NCBI RefSeq assembly: GCF_013358405.1
Contig: NZ_CP054836.1
Coordinates: 1,302,001 to 1,366,000, forward strand
Source of the DNA: Oricola thermophila
GTDB taxonomy: Bacteria > Pseudomonadota > Alphaproteobacteria > Rhizobiales > Rhizobiaceae
Direction of reading: 5' to 3'
DNA length: 64,000 nt
The notes under the pieces were generated by a model that saw only the letters and a program-made list of their open reading frames with translations, ran no database searches and was not told where the DNA came from. Below are positions 42,733-51,602 of this stretch, piece after piece. The position numbers and the translations under genes are program-made. Position 1 is the stretch's first letter. Every line of letters begins with the position of its first letter.

Positions 42733-43350
42733 TCAGTTGGCCTGCTTGGCCTTTTCCTGCTCCTCGAGCAGTTTCTTCTGGAAATCCTCGCGGCGCTTCT
42801 CGATCGCCTCCTGCAACTGCTGCTGGCGGCTCTCGACCTCCGACTGCTTCAGCGGCTCGCCCTCGAAAGCCGCGGTGAAGCCGGAAAGCGAAATGGTGAT
42901 CGGATTCGGCTGGTTCTGGAAGTTGATGGAAGTCAGCGTCATCTCGCCGCCCTTCTTCAGCGACGCGACCAGGGCATCGGTGAGCGGAGCTTCCGCAATG
43001 CAGCGATCGGGCAGGCAGATTGCGTAGTCGATCTTCTGCGCCTGACCGCCGTCGATCTGCATACCGATGCCGGCCGGGATAACGCGACCGGTCGGTACCG
43101 CTATCTGGAAGATGGCGCGATTCACCTTTCCGGTAATCTGGATCAGGTTCACTGCGGTCAGAAGCTGGCCGGTATTTGCCGTGCGGATGTTTTGCACATT
43201 GCAGATGTCGTTGTCTTCCTGCTTGCTGCAAACCTTGAACCAACCCTGCGGAACCTGCGGCGCCTGCGCCTGCGCAGCGGACATGATGCCGGTCGCGGCA
43301 ATGCCCGCGGACAGGACTGCGGCAATGGATTTACGGATAGTGGCGCGCAT
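42733..43350 (-). CDS. invasion-associated locus B (IalB) family protein
   Basis: A 205-residue secreted protein with a signal peptide (about residues 1-29, ending AAQAQA) and an IalB domain. WFKVCSKQEDNDICNVQN supplies the typical pair of cysteines, with IPAGIGMQIDGGQAQKIDYA and CLPDRCIAEAPL after it. The last ~40 residues are charged and coiled-coil-like (QQLQEAIEKRREDFQKKLLE). The family was named in Bartonella, but it is widespread in free-living Rhizobiales and its function here is unknown. ATG 43350 is the homologous start. Confidence 0.85.
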   Translation of the reverse strand: MRATIRKSIAAVLSAGIAATGIMSAAQAQAPQVPQGWFKVCSKQEDNDICNVQNIRTANTGQLLTAVNLIQITGKVNRAIFQIAVPTGRVIPAGIGMQIDGGQAQKIDYAICLPDRCIAEAPLTDALVASLKKGGEMTLTSINFQNQPNPITISLSGFTAAFEGEPLKQSEVESRQQQLQEAIEKRREDFQKKLLEEQEKAKQAN

Positions 43351-43574
43351 TAAGCTGCATCCTTTTCTACGGTACTGAAATCGGTCTAGCGAACCGGTGG
43401 TATTCAATTGCGGCTACACCATGACGGATTGTTTTGGGCGGTGTGATACACAGGGATACCCGGCAATTCCAGCCCTGTTTCGTCGTTCAACCGAATTTAC
43501 CGTAAACGCTGGATTTGCCGCATCTGCGTGCTAGGTTCCGATTCCAGCGTCAGCGACGAACCGAAGAGAGGACG

Positions 43575-45386
43575 ATGCGCGCCATATACATAGCCCTGAT
43601 CGCAGCAGTCGGAATCATCGTGACGGCAGCCTCGGCGTCATTTGCAGAGCCCATGCACGGCATTGCCATGCATGGCCAACCGGCGCTGCCCGCCGACTAT
43701 ACGCACTTCCCCTATGCCGATCCCGATGCGCCGCGCGGCGGTTCGATCAGGTACGGCGTGCGCGGAACCTTCGACAGCCTCAACCCGTTCGTCCTAGCCA
43801 GCATGCGCACGACGGCGCGCGGCATATGGGATCCCGAGTTCGGCAATCTCGTCTACGAGTCGCTGATGGTACGATCGCGCGACGAGCCGTTCACGATGTA
43901 CGGGCTGATCGCGGAGAAGATCGAAACCGACCCTGACCGCACATGGGCCGAGTTCACGATCAATCCGAAGGCGCACTGGTCGGACGGCGTGCCGATCACG
44001 CCGGAGGACGTGATATTTACCTATGAGCTCCTCACCGTGAAGGGACGTCCGCCGTACAACCGCCGGATGGACCGGATCGCGAAAATCGAGAAAACCGGCG
44101 AGAACAAGGTGAAATTCACCTTCAACGAGAAGGCGGACCGCGAATTCCCGTTGATCATCGCTCTGACGCCGGTCTTGCCCAAACACGCCATCGATCCGGA
44201 AACTTTCGATCAATCGACGCTTGAGCCGCCCGTCGGCAGCGGCCCCTACCTTGTCGAAAGCGTCGAGCCGGGAACCCGCATCACCTACAGGCGCGATCCC
44301 GATTACTGGGGCAGGGACATCCCGTCCAAGCGCGGATTCGACAACTACGAGCGCATCACGATCGAGTACTTCCGCGACCAGACGGCCATGTTCGAAGCCT
44401 TCAAGAAGGGCATTTTCGACATCTATCCAGAAGGCGATCCCGTGAAGTGGGAGAGTGCCTACGAATTTCCCGCCGTGAAGGAAGGCAAGATCCGGAAATC
44501 GGCGTTCAAGTCGCGCGCGCCGGTGCCCATGTTCGGATTTTTCTTCAACACGCGACGTGAGCAGTTCGCCGATCCTAAGGTTCGGGAGGCGCTCGCCATG
44601 TTGTTCGACTTCGAATGGGTGAACAGAAACCTGTTCGAGGGGCGCTACAAGCGCACCGGTTCTTTCTGGCAGAATTCCGAAGAGCTGTCCGCGCTTGGCC
44701 GCCCGGCCGACGAAAGGGAGAAGGCCCTGCTGGCACCTTATCCGGATGCCGTCCTTCCTGAGGTAATGGACGGGACCTATGCGCCAGCCAAAACCAACGG
44801 GTCCGGACGTGACCGGTCGGTGCTACGCGCTGCGCTGGAGAAGTTCGCCGAAGCCGGGTACGCGATCGAGGACGGCAGGCTGGTGAAGGACGGCAAGCAA
44901 CTGGCCTTCGAGATCATGACGTCCAACCTGGACGAGGAGAAGATGGCGCTTACCTACCAGCGCACCGCGGAAACGCTCGGAATCGCGGTGTCCGTGCGCA
45001 CTGTCGACGACGCCCAATTCCAGAAACGCCGGCAGACCTGGGATTACGACATGACCGCCGCCAGCCTCACCGCATCACTTTCCCCCGGCGCAGAGCAGAT
45101 ATGGCGATGGGATTCGCGCTCCCGGGATCCCGAGGGTACCTTCAATTATGCCGGTGCCTCCGATCCCGCGATCGACGCCATGATAGAGGCCATGCTTGCC
45201 GCCCGTGAGCGGGAGGACTTCGCCGCTGCCGTGCGCGCCCTCGACCGCATACTGATCTCGGGCCACTACGTGATTCCGCTCTATCACATCGACGAGAAGT
45301 GGGTGGCGCATCGAGATCAGGTGAAGTTCCCCGAATACACGCCGCTTTACGGCTATCAGCTGCCCGTGTGGTGGTCCGAGAAATGA
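43575..45386 (+). CDS. peptide/oligopeptide ABC-transporter substrate-binding protein (family 5, YejA-like)
   Basis: A 603-residue periplasmic binding protein with a signal peptide (about residues 1-24, ending ASASFAEP) and the SBP_bac_5 fold. AHWSDGVPITPEDVIFTYEL, VGSGPYLVESVEPG and YWGRDIPSKRGFDNYERI are family motifs; length and sequence resemble YejA. AGAGGACG precedes ATG 43575. No permease or ATPase gene is adjacent, so it must work with a transporter encoded elsewhere. It overlaps a DsbA-like gene by 4 bp. Confidence 0.9.
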   Translation: MRAIYIALIAAVGIIVTAASASFAEPMHGIAMHGQPALPADYTHFPYADPDAPRGGSIRYGVRGTFDSLNPFVLASMRTTARGIWDPEFGNLVYESLMVRSRDEPFTMYGLIAEKIETDPDRTWAEFTINPKAHWSDGVPITPEDVIFTYELLTVKGRPPYNRRMDRIAKIEKTGENKVKFTFNEKADREFPLIIALTPVLPKHAIDPETFDQSTLEPPVGSGPYLVESVEPGTRITYRRDPDYWGRDIPSKRGFDNYERITIEYFRDQTAMFEAFKKGIFDIYPEGDPVKWESAYEFPAVKEGKIRKSAFKSRAPVPMFGFFFNTRREQFADPKVREALAMLFDFEWVNRNLFEGRYKRTGSFWQNSEELSALGRPADEREKALLAPYPDAVLPEVMDGTYAPAKTNGSGRDRSVLRAALEKFAEAGYAIEDGRLVKDGKQLAFEIMTSNLDEEKMALTYQRTAETLGIAVSVRTVDDAQFQKRRQTWDYDMTAASLTASLSPGAEQIWRWDSRSRDPEGTFNYAGASDPAIDAMIEAMLAAREREDFAAAVRALDRILISGHYVIPLYHIDEKWVAHRDQVKFPEYTPLYGYQLPVWWSEK

Positions 45387-46045
45387 CCGCGGTTCATGTC
45401 GACATCGTCTCCGACGTGATGTGCCCGTGGTGCTATATCGGCAAGCGGCGTTTCGAGAAGGCTGTTGCGTTGCTCGACGGGGAATGCACGGTTCAGGTTG
45501 CCTGGCGCCCGTTTCAGCTCGATCCGACCCTGCCACCCGAGGGAAAGGATCGTGACACCTATCTGGCGGAGAAGTTTGGCGGAATCGAACGGGCACGGGA
45601 ACTCTATCGCAACATGGAGAAGGCCGGGGCGGGCGAAGGCATACCTTTCCGTTTCGACTCTATCGCCCTTTCGCCCAATACGCTCGACGCCCACCGGCTG
45701 ATACGCTGGGCGCAGAACGCGGGGGACGGCACGCAGGACAAGGTCGTCGAGCAACTGTTTCGGTTGTTTTTCCTGGAAGGTGCCAATATCGGCGATCACG
45801 CCGTATTGGCAGGCGTGGCGGGCGATGCCGGCATGGATGCGGCCGTAGTGAAAGCCCTTTTGGCGAGTGACGCCGACCGGGATGCCGTCTCGGAGGAAAT
45901 TGTGACTGCGCAGCGGATGGGTGTTACCGGCGTACCGTGCTTCATTTTTGACAACCGCTACGCGGTCATGGGCGCACAGGATGCGGACACGATCGTGGAT
46001 GCGATCCGCCAGGTTGCCGAGCAAAAGGGCGCGGCAACCGGCTGA
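45383..46045 (+). CDS. DsbA family (FrnE-like) thiol oxidoreductase
   Basis: A 220-residue thioredoxin-fold protein without a signal peptide, so probably cytoplasmic. The active-site motif CPWC is at residues 14-17 (SDVMCPWCYIGKRRF), and the cis-Pro region is MGVTGVPCFIFDN. It belongs to the FrnE/2-hydroxychromene isomerase-like branch of DsbA. The start overlaps the end of the binding-protein gene (ATGA), so the two are coexpressed although no functional link is obvious. One base separates it from the convergent hspQ. Confidence 0.88.
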   Translation: MTAVHVDIVSDVMCPWCYIGKRRFEKAVALLDGECTVQVAWRPFQLDPTLPPEGKDRDTYLAEKFGGIERARELYRNMEKAGAGEGIPFRFDSIALSPNTLDAHRLIRWAQNAGDGTQDKVVEQLFRLFFLEGANIGDHAVLAGVAGDAGMDAAVVKALLASDADRDAVSEEIVTAQRMGVTGVPCFIFDNRYAVMGAQDADTIVDAIRQVAEQKGAATG

Positions 46046-46046
46046 T

Positions 46047-46394
46047 TCAGTGCTCCAGACCCGGCCGGATCAGATAGCGCTTGGCGTCCGAAATCCATTC
46101 GAATACCTCGGGCACCTGAGGGTGCCGGACCGGCTCGCCGCTTTCGTCCGGTAGCAGGTTCTGCTCCGATACATAGGCGATATATTCCGTCTCCGCATTC
46201 TCGGCGAACAGGTGATAAAAGGGCTGGTCGCGGCGCGGGCGCATATCCTCGGGAATGGATTCGTACCATTCCTCAGTATTCGCAAACTCCGGATCGACAT
46301 CGAAGATCACGCCCCGGAACGGGTAGATCCGGTGACGGACGATATCACCGATCGCATAACGCGCGGTAACGGTCTTTGGGTTCTTTCTAGCCAT
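46047..46394 (-). CDS. hspQ: heat shock protein HspQ
   Basis: A 115-residue HspQ/YccV hemimethylated-DNA-binding family protein. IGDIVRHRIYPFRGVIFDVD, QPFYHLFAENAETEYIAYV and SEQNLLPDESGEPVRHPQV are conserved. In E. coli HspQ is a specificity-enhancing factor for Lon protease. ATG 46394 is preferred over the TTG six bases upstream. Single gene, convergent with the DsbA-like gene. Confidence 0.93.
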   Translation of the reverse strand: MARKNPKTVTARYAIGDIVRHRIYPFRGVIFDVDPEFANTEEWYESIPEDMRPRRDQPFYHLFAENAETEYIAYVSEQNLLPDESGEPVRHPQVPEVFEWISDAKRYLIRPGLEH

Positions 46395-46517
46395 GACCAA
46401 GATTTGTGACAGGCCACGCGCGATTTCAAGAGGTGGCCAGTATGCACAACCCCTTCTTGACCCGGCAGCTCCGGCCCGATAGCTGCTGGAGCCCTGCGCG
46501 ACGCGGGAAGGAATCGC

Positions 46518-47486
46518 ATGTCCAATGTAGTCGGATTGGTGCTGCCGTTCTTCGGCCTGATCCTTCTTGGATTCGTGACAGCGAAAATCGTCCGCCAGAA
46601 GCTCGACGCGCTGGGCTGGATGAACACCTTCATCATCTTTGTCGCCCTGCCTGCACTCTTCTTCAACCTGCTTTCGAAGACCCCGGTCGAGGAACTAACG
46701 CAGTGGCGCTTCGTCGTCGGGGCGACATTTGGCACCTACATCGTCTTTTCGCTGATGTTCGTTATCGCGATCATCCGCTCGCGCGGGGATGTCGCCGAAA
46801 GCACGATCAAAGGTCTCGCCGCCGCCTACGGCAATATCGGTTATATGGGGCCGGGCCTCGCACTGCTTGCCTTTGGAGAGGAGGCGGTCGTTCCGGTGGC
46901 GCTGGTGTTCTGCTTTGATAACACGCTGCATTTCGTCATCGCACCCCTGATGATGGCGCTTTCCGGGCGCGACGCCTCGCACCGAACTCCGGTGCAACTC
47001 GCCCTCGACGTCGCGAAGCGCGTTTTCACGCATCCGTTCATCCTGGCGACCATGATCGGCGTCGGAGCAGCCGTGATTTCCTTCCGTCCGCCGGCGGCGG
47101 CCCAGACGCTGCTCGACTACCTTGCGAACGCCGCTGCGCCCTGCGCTCTGTTCGCCATGGGCGTAACCTTGGCACTGCGTCCGGTGAATCGGGTTCCCGC
47201 CGACATGGCCTTCATAGTCGCGATCAAGCTCGCCGTGCATCCGGCCATCGTCTACGTGCTTCTGAGCTGGCTCGGCAATTTCCCGCCGGTCTGGGTCTAT
47301 TCCGGCGTGTTGCTCGCAGCGCTGCCCACGGCAACCAATGTCTTCGTCATCGCACAGCAATACGGCGTCTGGGTCGAGCGCGCCTCCGCCTCGGTCCTGA
47401 TCACCACCACAACCTCGGTTCTCTCGGTTACCGGGCTTCTGTACGCCATGACGAACGGCCTGCTGCCACCCGATCTATTTCCCTGA
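46518..47486 (+). CDS. AEC (auxin efflux carrier) family transporter
   Basis: A 322-residue membrane protein with about ten helices in two inverted halves. LPFFGLILLGFVTAKI opens it, NIGYMGPGLALLAFG holds the glycine-rich helix break of the first half, and LPTATNVFVIAQQYG the corresponding part of the second half. This family includes malonate and other organic-acid carriers; the substrate is unknown. GGAAGGAA lies before ATG 46518. Its 3' end overlaps the convergent UbiH-type gene by 59 bp. Confidence 0.9.
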   Translation: MSNVVGLVLPFFGLILLGFVTAKIVRQKLDALGWMNTFIIFVALPALFFNLLSKTPVEELTQWRFVVGATFGTYIVFSLMFVIAIIRSRGDVAESTIKGLAAAYGNIGYMGPGLALLAFGEEAVVPVALVFCFDNTLHFVIAPLMMALSGRDASHRTPVQLALDVAKRVFTHPFILATMIGVGAAVISFRPPAAAQTLLDYLANAAAPCALFAMGVTLALRPVNRVPADMAFIVAIKLAVHPAIVYVLLSWLGNFPPVWVYSGVLLAALPTATNVFVIAQQYGVWVERASASVLITTTTSVLSVTGLLYAMTNGLLPPDLFP

Positions 47487-48672
47487 GCGGCCGACTGAAC
47501 ATGCTCCGCAGCCCTGCGCCCGGTGCAAGGCCCTCGCGCATGGCGATGTGGCGCAGTGGCGGCATGGCAGCCAGCAGCCCGAGCCCCACGGCTCGCGCAA
47601 GCTGAACCGGAAGGAAACCGGTGAGCAGCGATCGGTTGAGCAGATCGACCGTTCCGGTTCGGGTGGTGACGTCGAGCCGCCGCATCCTGTCATAACGCGA
47701 TGTGACGGCGACCGCCCCGGGATCGGCACCCGCGGATTCGAGGCATTTTCCAAGATCCGCGATGTCGCGCAGCGAAAGATTGAGGCCTTGGGCGCCGATA
47801 GGAGGGAAGATGTGCGCTGCCTGGCCGATCAGCATGAGGCGTTCCGCTCCGAAGCGATTTGCGATCATGCCGGAAAGCGGCCAGCATTGCGGCCTGGATA
47901 CGTCGCTGACCGCACCGAGCATGGATTGCATCTTGCGCTCGATCATTCCCGCCAGGGTCTCGCTGTCAAGCGTCGCGATCCGTTCCGCCTCCTGGGGGCG
48001 CTCGACCCACACGAGGCTGGACCGCTTGCCTCCGCGCATCGGCACTTGCGCGAAGGGACCTGTTTCGCGATGAAACTCCGTGGAAACGAAATGGTGATCG
48101 CGGCCGTGCGCGAAAGTCAGCACGATGGCCGTCTGCGGATAGTTCCATGTACGGGTGCCGATGCCCGCCGTTTCCCGCATCAGCGACTTAACCCCGTCCG
48201 CGGCAACGATCAGACTTGATTGAAGCGTTTCTCCATCGGAGAGCGCCAGTTTCGCCGCATCGGGACCGAAGGATACAGTTTCGGCCATCGCGTCAACCAC
48301 CCGTATCCTCGGTGATGCGTCGATGGCATGTTGAAGCGCGGCATTGAGCACACGGTTGACGATGTTGTAGCCGAAGGCTTCCTCGTCGATCTCGTGGGCC
48401 TGGAAGGTGACAGTTGGCGCACGCACCAACCGGCTGGTGCCGTCGACCAGACGCATGGTGCGCATCGGCGTCGCCTCGTCGGCCAGTTCAGGCCATGCGC
48501 CGAGTTCCTGCAACAGGCGGATGCCGGGCATCATGACGGCCGTGGTGCGTTCGTCCGTTTCGAGGAACGTTCCCGACGGCGCAACCAGCACAACCTCATA
48601 TCCGTGCCGTGCAGCCTCGAGCGCCGCAGCCATGCCGGCCGGCCCGCCGCCCACGATCGCGATATCGTTCAT
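47428..48672 (-). CDS. UbiH/UbiF family FAD-dependent hydroxylase
   Basis: A 414-residue flavoprotein monooxygenase. The N-terminal FAD-binding motif is IVGGGPAGMAAALEAARHGY, the middle carries VAADGVKSLMRE (the DG motif), and LIGQAAHIFPPIGAQGLNLS is the second FAD/ribityl motif. Enzymes of this family hydroxylate the ring in ubiquinone synthesis, but which position cannot be told. ATG 48672 (MNDIAIVGGG) is the homologous start; the frame is open to 48885. The last 59 bp overlap the AEC gene on the other strand. Confidence 0.9.
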   Translation of the reverse strand: MNDIAIVGGGPAGMAAALEAARHGYEVVLVAPSGTFLETDERTTAVMMPGIRLLQELGAWPELADEATPMRTMRLVDGTSRLVRAPTVTFQAHEIDEEAFGYNIVNRVLNAALQHAIDASPRIRVVDAMAETVSFGPDAAKLALSDGETLQSSLIVAADGVKSLMRETAGIGTRTWNYPQTAIVLTFAHGRDHHFVSTEFHRETGPFAQVPMRGGKRSSLVWVERPQEAERIATLDSETLAGMIERKMQSMLGAVSDVSRPQCWPLSGMIANRFGAERLMLIGQAAHIFPPIGAQGLNLSLRDIADLGKCLESAGADPGAVAVTSRYDRMRRLDVTTRTGTVDLLNRSLLTGFLPVQLARAVGLGLLAAMPPLRHIAMREGLAPGAGLRSMFSRPLREIDRVAAGRSSWRTEAR

Positions 48673-48911
48673 GGTCAAAGGAAGGTCCTTTCTGGCAATT
48701 CGCCATAGGATGTGGCGAAGCGGGGCGGTCCTGTCCAGCCCGTTTTGCCGGTTTCGGCGAGGCGAACTGCCGCATGACAGGCCCCTTTGCCTGACCGACC
48801 GGTAAAAAACCTTCGGAAAACCCTGTATTTCAACCCTTTTCCCATTTGCGCAGTCAGCCGGAATGCGCTTAGCTTTGCAAAGCAAGATTTCGCCAGCCGG
48901 GAAACGCCTTC

Positions 48912-50513
48912 TTGACGGATGCCGCAGCCACGAAAAGCCAGCTACCCGCCCTGCTTAAGGTCGAGGGCATAACCAAGGTTTTCGGCGCACTCAAGGCCAA
49001 TGACTGCGTCGATCTGGACATAGCGCCCGGGGAGATCCATGCGCTTCTCGGGGAGAACGGCGCCGGCAAGTCGACCCTGGTGAAGATGCTGTTCGGCTCG
49101 CTGCATCCGGATGCCGGGTCCATCCTCTGGCGCGGCCAGCCCGTCACCATCGCCAATCCGATGCAGGCCAGGGCGCTTGGCATCGGCATGGTATTCCAGC
49201 ATTTCTCGTTGTTCGAATCCCTGAGTGCGGCAGAAAACATCGCGTTGTCGCTCGGCGCCGACGTGCCGCTCGCGCAAATCGCTGCCGAGGCACAGCGTGT
49301 TTCCGTCGAATACGGCCTGCCGATCCATCCGGACCGGCTGGTCGGCGAACTGTCCGTGGGCGAACGCCAGCGTATCGAGATCGTGCGCTGCCTGCTGCAA
49401 AAGCCCGAACTGATCATTCTCGACGAGCCGACATCGGTGCTGACACCGCAGGAGGCCGACAGGCTTTTCGCGACGCTCGACAAGCTGCGCGGGGAGGGCA
49501 AGTCGATCCTCTACATCTCGCACCGGCTGGAAGAGGTCCAGCGCCTGTGCGACCGCGCAACGGTGCTGCGCCACGGCAAGGTCGTTGCCCATTGCATTCC
49601 GCAACAGGAAACCGCCAACAGCCTGGCAACAATGATGGTCGGCGAGGAAATTCACCGTATCGAGCGCGCGAGCGTTTCCGCACCGCCCGCCGGCACCGAG
49701 CCGGTGCTCGAGATCGACGGGCTGAGCCAGCCGCCGACCGGACCGTTCTCGGTTCCGCTGGAGAACATCCGGCTTCAGGTCTATCCCGGCGAAGTTGTCG
49801 GCATTGCCGGCATTGCCGGCAACGGCCAGTCGGAATTCTACGAGGCCGTCAGCGGCGAACGTCCGCAGTCGTCATCTTCGACGATCCGCATTCGCGGCAC
49901 CGAGGCCGGGCGGCTCGGCCCGAGCGGCCGGCGCAGGCTTGGTGCAGCCTTCTCGCCGGAAGAGAGGCTCGGTCATGGCGCGGTGCCAAGCTTCCCGCTG
50001 TCCCAGAACCTGCTGCTGAGCCGCCACGCATCGGATTCCTCCACATATCTCGGCCCGCTGGGGACAATCCGCGGCGGTGCACTGGGCAGGACGCTGGAGC
50101 GCATCGTCAAGGCGCTGGACGTGCGCAAGTCGGGCCGCGACCCCGTCGCCGCCTCCCTGTCCGGCGGCAACCTCCAGAAGCTGATCCTCGGCCGCGAATT
50201 CGACCGTTCGCCGGCACTGCTCATCGCCAACCAGCCTACCTGGGGCGTGGATGCGGGGGCGGCCGCCCGCATCAGGCAGGAAATCATCGATTTGGCCCGG
50301 GCCGGTGCTGGCGTGCTCGTCATAAGCCAGGACCTCGACGAGTTGCTTGAGATTGCCGATCGCATTGCCGTCATGTCGGACGGCACGCTTTCGAAGACGG
50401 TGCCCGCAGACACTGTCACGCGCGAGACGCTCGGCCTGATGATGGGCGGTGCAGCGCCCGAGCGACACCACGATCAACGGATCGGCCAGCCGGGGGAGGC
50501 GGGAGAAATCTGA
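48912..50513 (+). CDS. nucleoside-type (BMP family) ABC transporter, duplicated ATP-binding subunit
   Basis: A 533-residue fused double ATPase of the RbsA/YufO type. The first domain has Walker A GENGAGKSTLVK near residue 46, LSVGERQRIEIVRCLL and Walker B LIILDEPTSVLT. The second has a modified Walker A, GIAGNGQSE, and the signature ASLSGGNLQKLILGRE, as expected for this type. The start is a TTG at 48912, the only plausible one, with a weak ribosome-binding site. The stop overlaps the first permease gene (TGATG). First gene of a four-gene transporter operon. Confidence 0.92.
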   Translation: MTDAAATKSQLPALLKVEGITKVFGALKANDCVDLDIAPGEIHALLGENGAGKSTLVKMLFGSLHPDAGSILWRGQPVTIANPMQARALGIGMVFQHFSLFESLSAAENIALSLGADVPLAQIAAEAQRVSVEYGLPIHPDRLVGELSVGERQRIEIVRCLLQKPELIILDEPTSVLTPQEADRLFATLDKLRGEGKSILYISHRLEEVQRLCDRATVLRHGKVVAHCIPQQETANSLATMMVGEEIHRIERASVSAPPAGTEPVLEIDGLSQPPTGPFSVPLENIRLQVYPGEVVGIAGIAGNGQSEFYEAVSGERPQSSSSTIRIRGTEAGRLGPSGRRRLGAAFSPEERLGHGAVPSFPLSQNLLLSRHASDSSTYLGPLGTIRGGALGRTLERIVKALDVRKSGRDPVAASLSGGNLQKLILGREFDRSPALLIANQPTWGVDAGAAARIRQEIIDLARAGAGVLVISQDLDELLEIADRIAVMSDGTLSKTVPADTVTRETLGLMMGGAAPERHHDQRIGQPGEAGEI

Positions 50514-51592
50514 TGCGCATCGAACTGATCCGCAGGCCAAACCCGTCGCCGCTCTACTCGGCCCTTTCGCCGTTGCTGGCACTGGCGATCACTGCCGCCC
50601 TCGGCGCCATCATGTTCGCCCTGCTCGGCAAGGCGCCGTCCCAGGCACTCTATTCCTACTTCATCGAGCCGCTGACGGAGACCTGGTCGATCCACGAACT
50701 GCTCATCAAGGCCGCGCCGCTGATCCTGATCGCGGTCGGGTTGTCGGTCTGCTTCCTCTCCAACAACTGGAACATCGGGGCCGAGGGCCAGTTCATCGCC
50801 GGTGCGGTCGCAGGGTCGATCCTGCCGATCGTCTTCCCTGATTTCCGCGGACCACTCGTCCTGCCGCTGATGCTGCTGATGGGCGTGATCGGTGGCATGG
50901 CCTATGCCGCGATTCCCGCGATCCTCAAGGCTCGCTTCAACACCAGCGAGATATTGTCGAGCCTGATGCTGGTCTATGTCGCGCAACTGTTCCTCGACTG
51001 GATCGTTCGCGGGCCGTGGCGAAATCCCGAGGGCTTCAACTTTCCGGAAAGCCGCAGCTTCCATGCCGACGCGATCCTGCCGGAGATCGTCTCGTCCTCG
51101 GGCCGAGCCCACTACGGTTTTGTTTTCGCGCTGGTGGCGGCCTTGGTCATGTGGTTCATTCTCAACCGGACGCTGAAGGGGTTCGAGATCCGTGTCCTTG
51201 GCCAGAGCCCGAGGGCAGGGCGCTTTGCGGGATTCTCCTATACGGGCACCGTGATCACCACTTTCCTGATCGCAGGCGGGCTGGCCGGACTGGCCGGTAT
51301 CAGCGAGGTCTCCGGTGCCATCGGCCAATTGCGCCCGACAATTTCACCGGGCTACGGCTTTACCGCGATCATCGTCGCCTTCCTCGGACGCCTGAATCCC
51401 ATTGGCATAGTTGCCGCGGGGCTGGTGCTGGCCCTGTCTTACCTGGGCGGCGAGGCGGCACAGATCTCGCTCGGCGTATCGAACAAGGTCTCCAACGTGT
51501 TCCAGGGGATCCTGCTCTTCTCCGTACTCGCCTGCGACACGCTCATCCACTACCGCATTCGCATCGCCGGTCGCGCCGGCGCGACCGGGTAG
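50513..51592 (+). CDS. BMP-family nucleoside ABC transporter permease 1
   Basis: A 359-residue permease of the BPD_transp_2 (RbsC/YufP) type with about ten helices. SNNWNIGAEGQFIAGAVAG is the conserved N-terminal loop, RVLGQSPRAGRFAGFSY the coupling-region motif, and GYGFTAIIVAFLGRLNP the last conserved part. It is the larger of the two permeases, pairs with the next gene to form the channel, and overlaps the ATPase gene by 1 bp. Confidence 0.93.
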   Translation: MRIELIRRPNPSPLYSALSPLLALAITAALGAIMFALLGKAPSQALYSYFIEPLTETWSIHELLIKAAPLILIAVGLSVCFLSNNWNIGAEGQFIAGAVAGSILPIVFPDFRGPLVLPLMLLMGVIGGMAYAAIPAILKARFNTSEILSSLMLVYVAQLFLDWIVRGPWRNPEGFNFPESRSFHADAILPEIVSSSGRAHYGFVFALVAALVMWFILNRTLKGFEIRVLGQSPRAGRFAGFSYTGTVITTFLIAGGLAGLAGISEVSGAIGQLRPTISPGYGFTAIIVAFLGRLNPIGIVAAGLVLALSYLGGEAAQISLGVSNKVSNVFQGILLFSVLACDTLIHYRIRIAGRAGATG

Positions 51593-51602
51593 AGGAATTG
51601 CC

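Noticed and set aside
42733..43350. IalB as a sign of a pathogenic or invasive lifestyle
   Set aside because: The family is widespread in free-living Rhizobiales; the name alone does not support virulence, and no other virulence genes are present.
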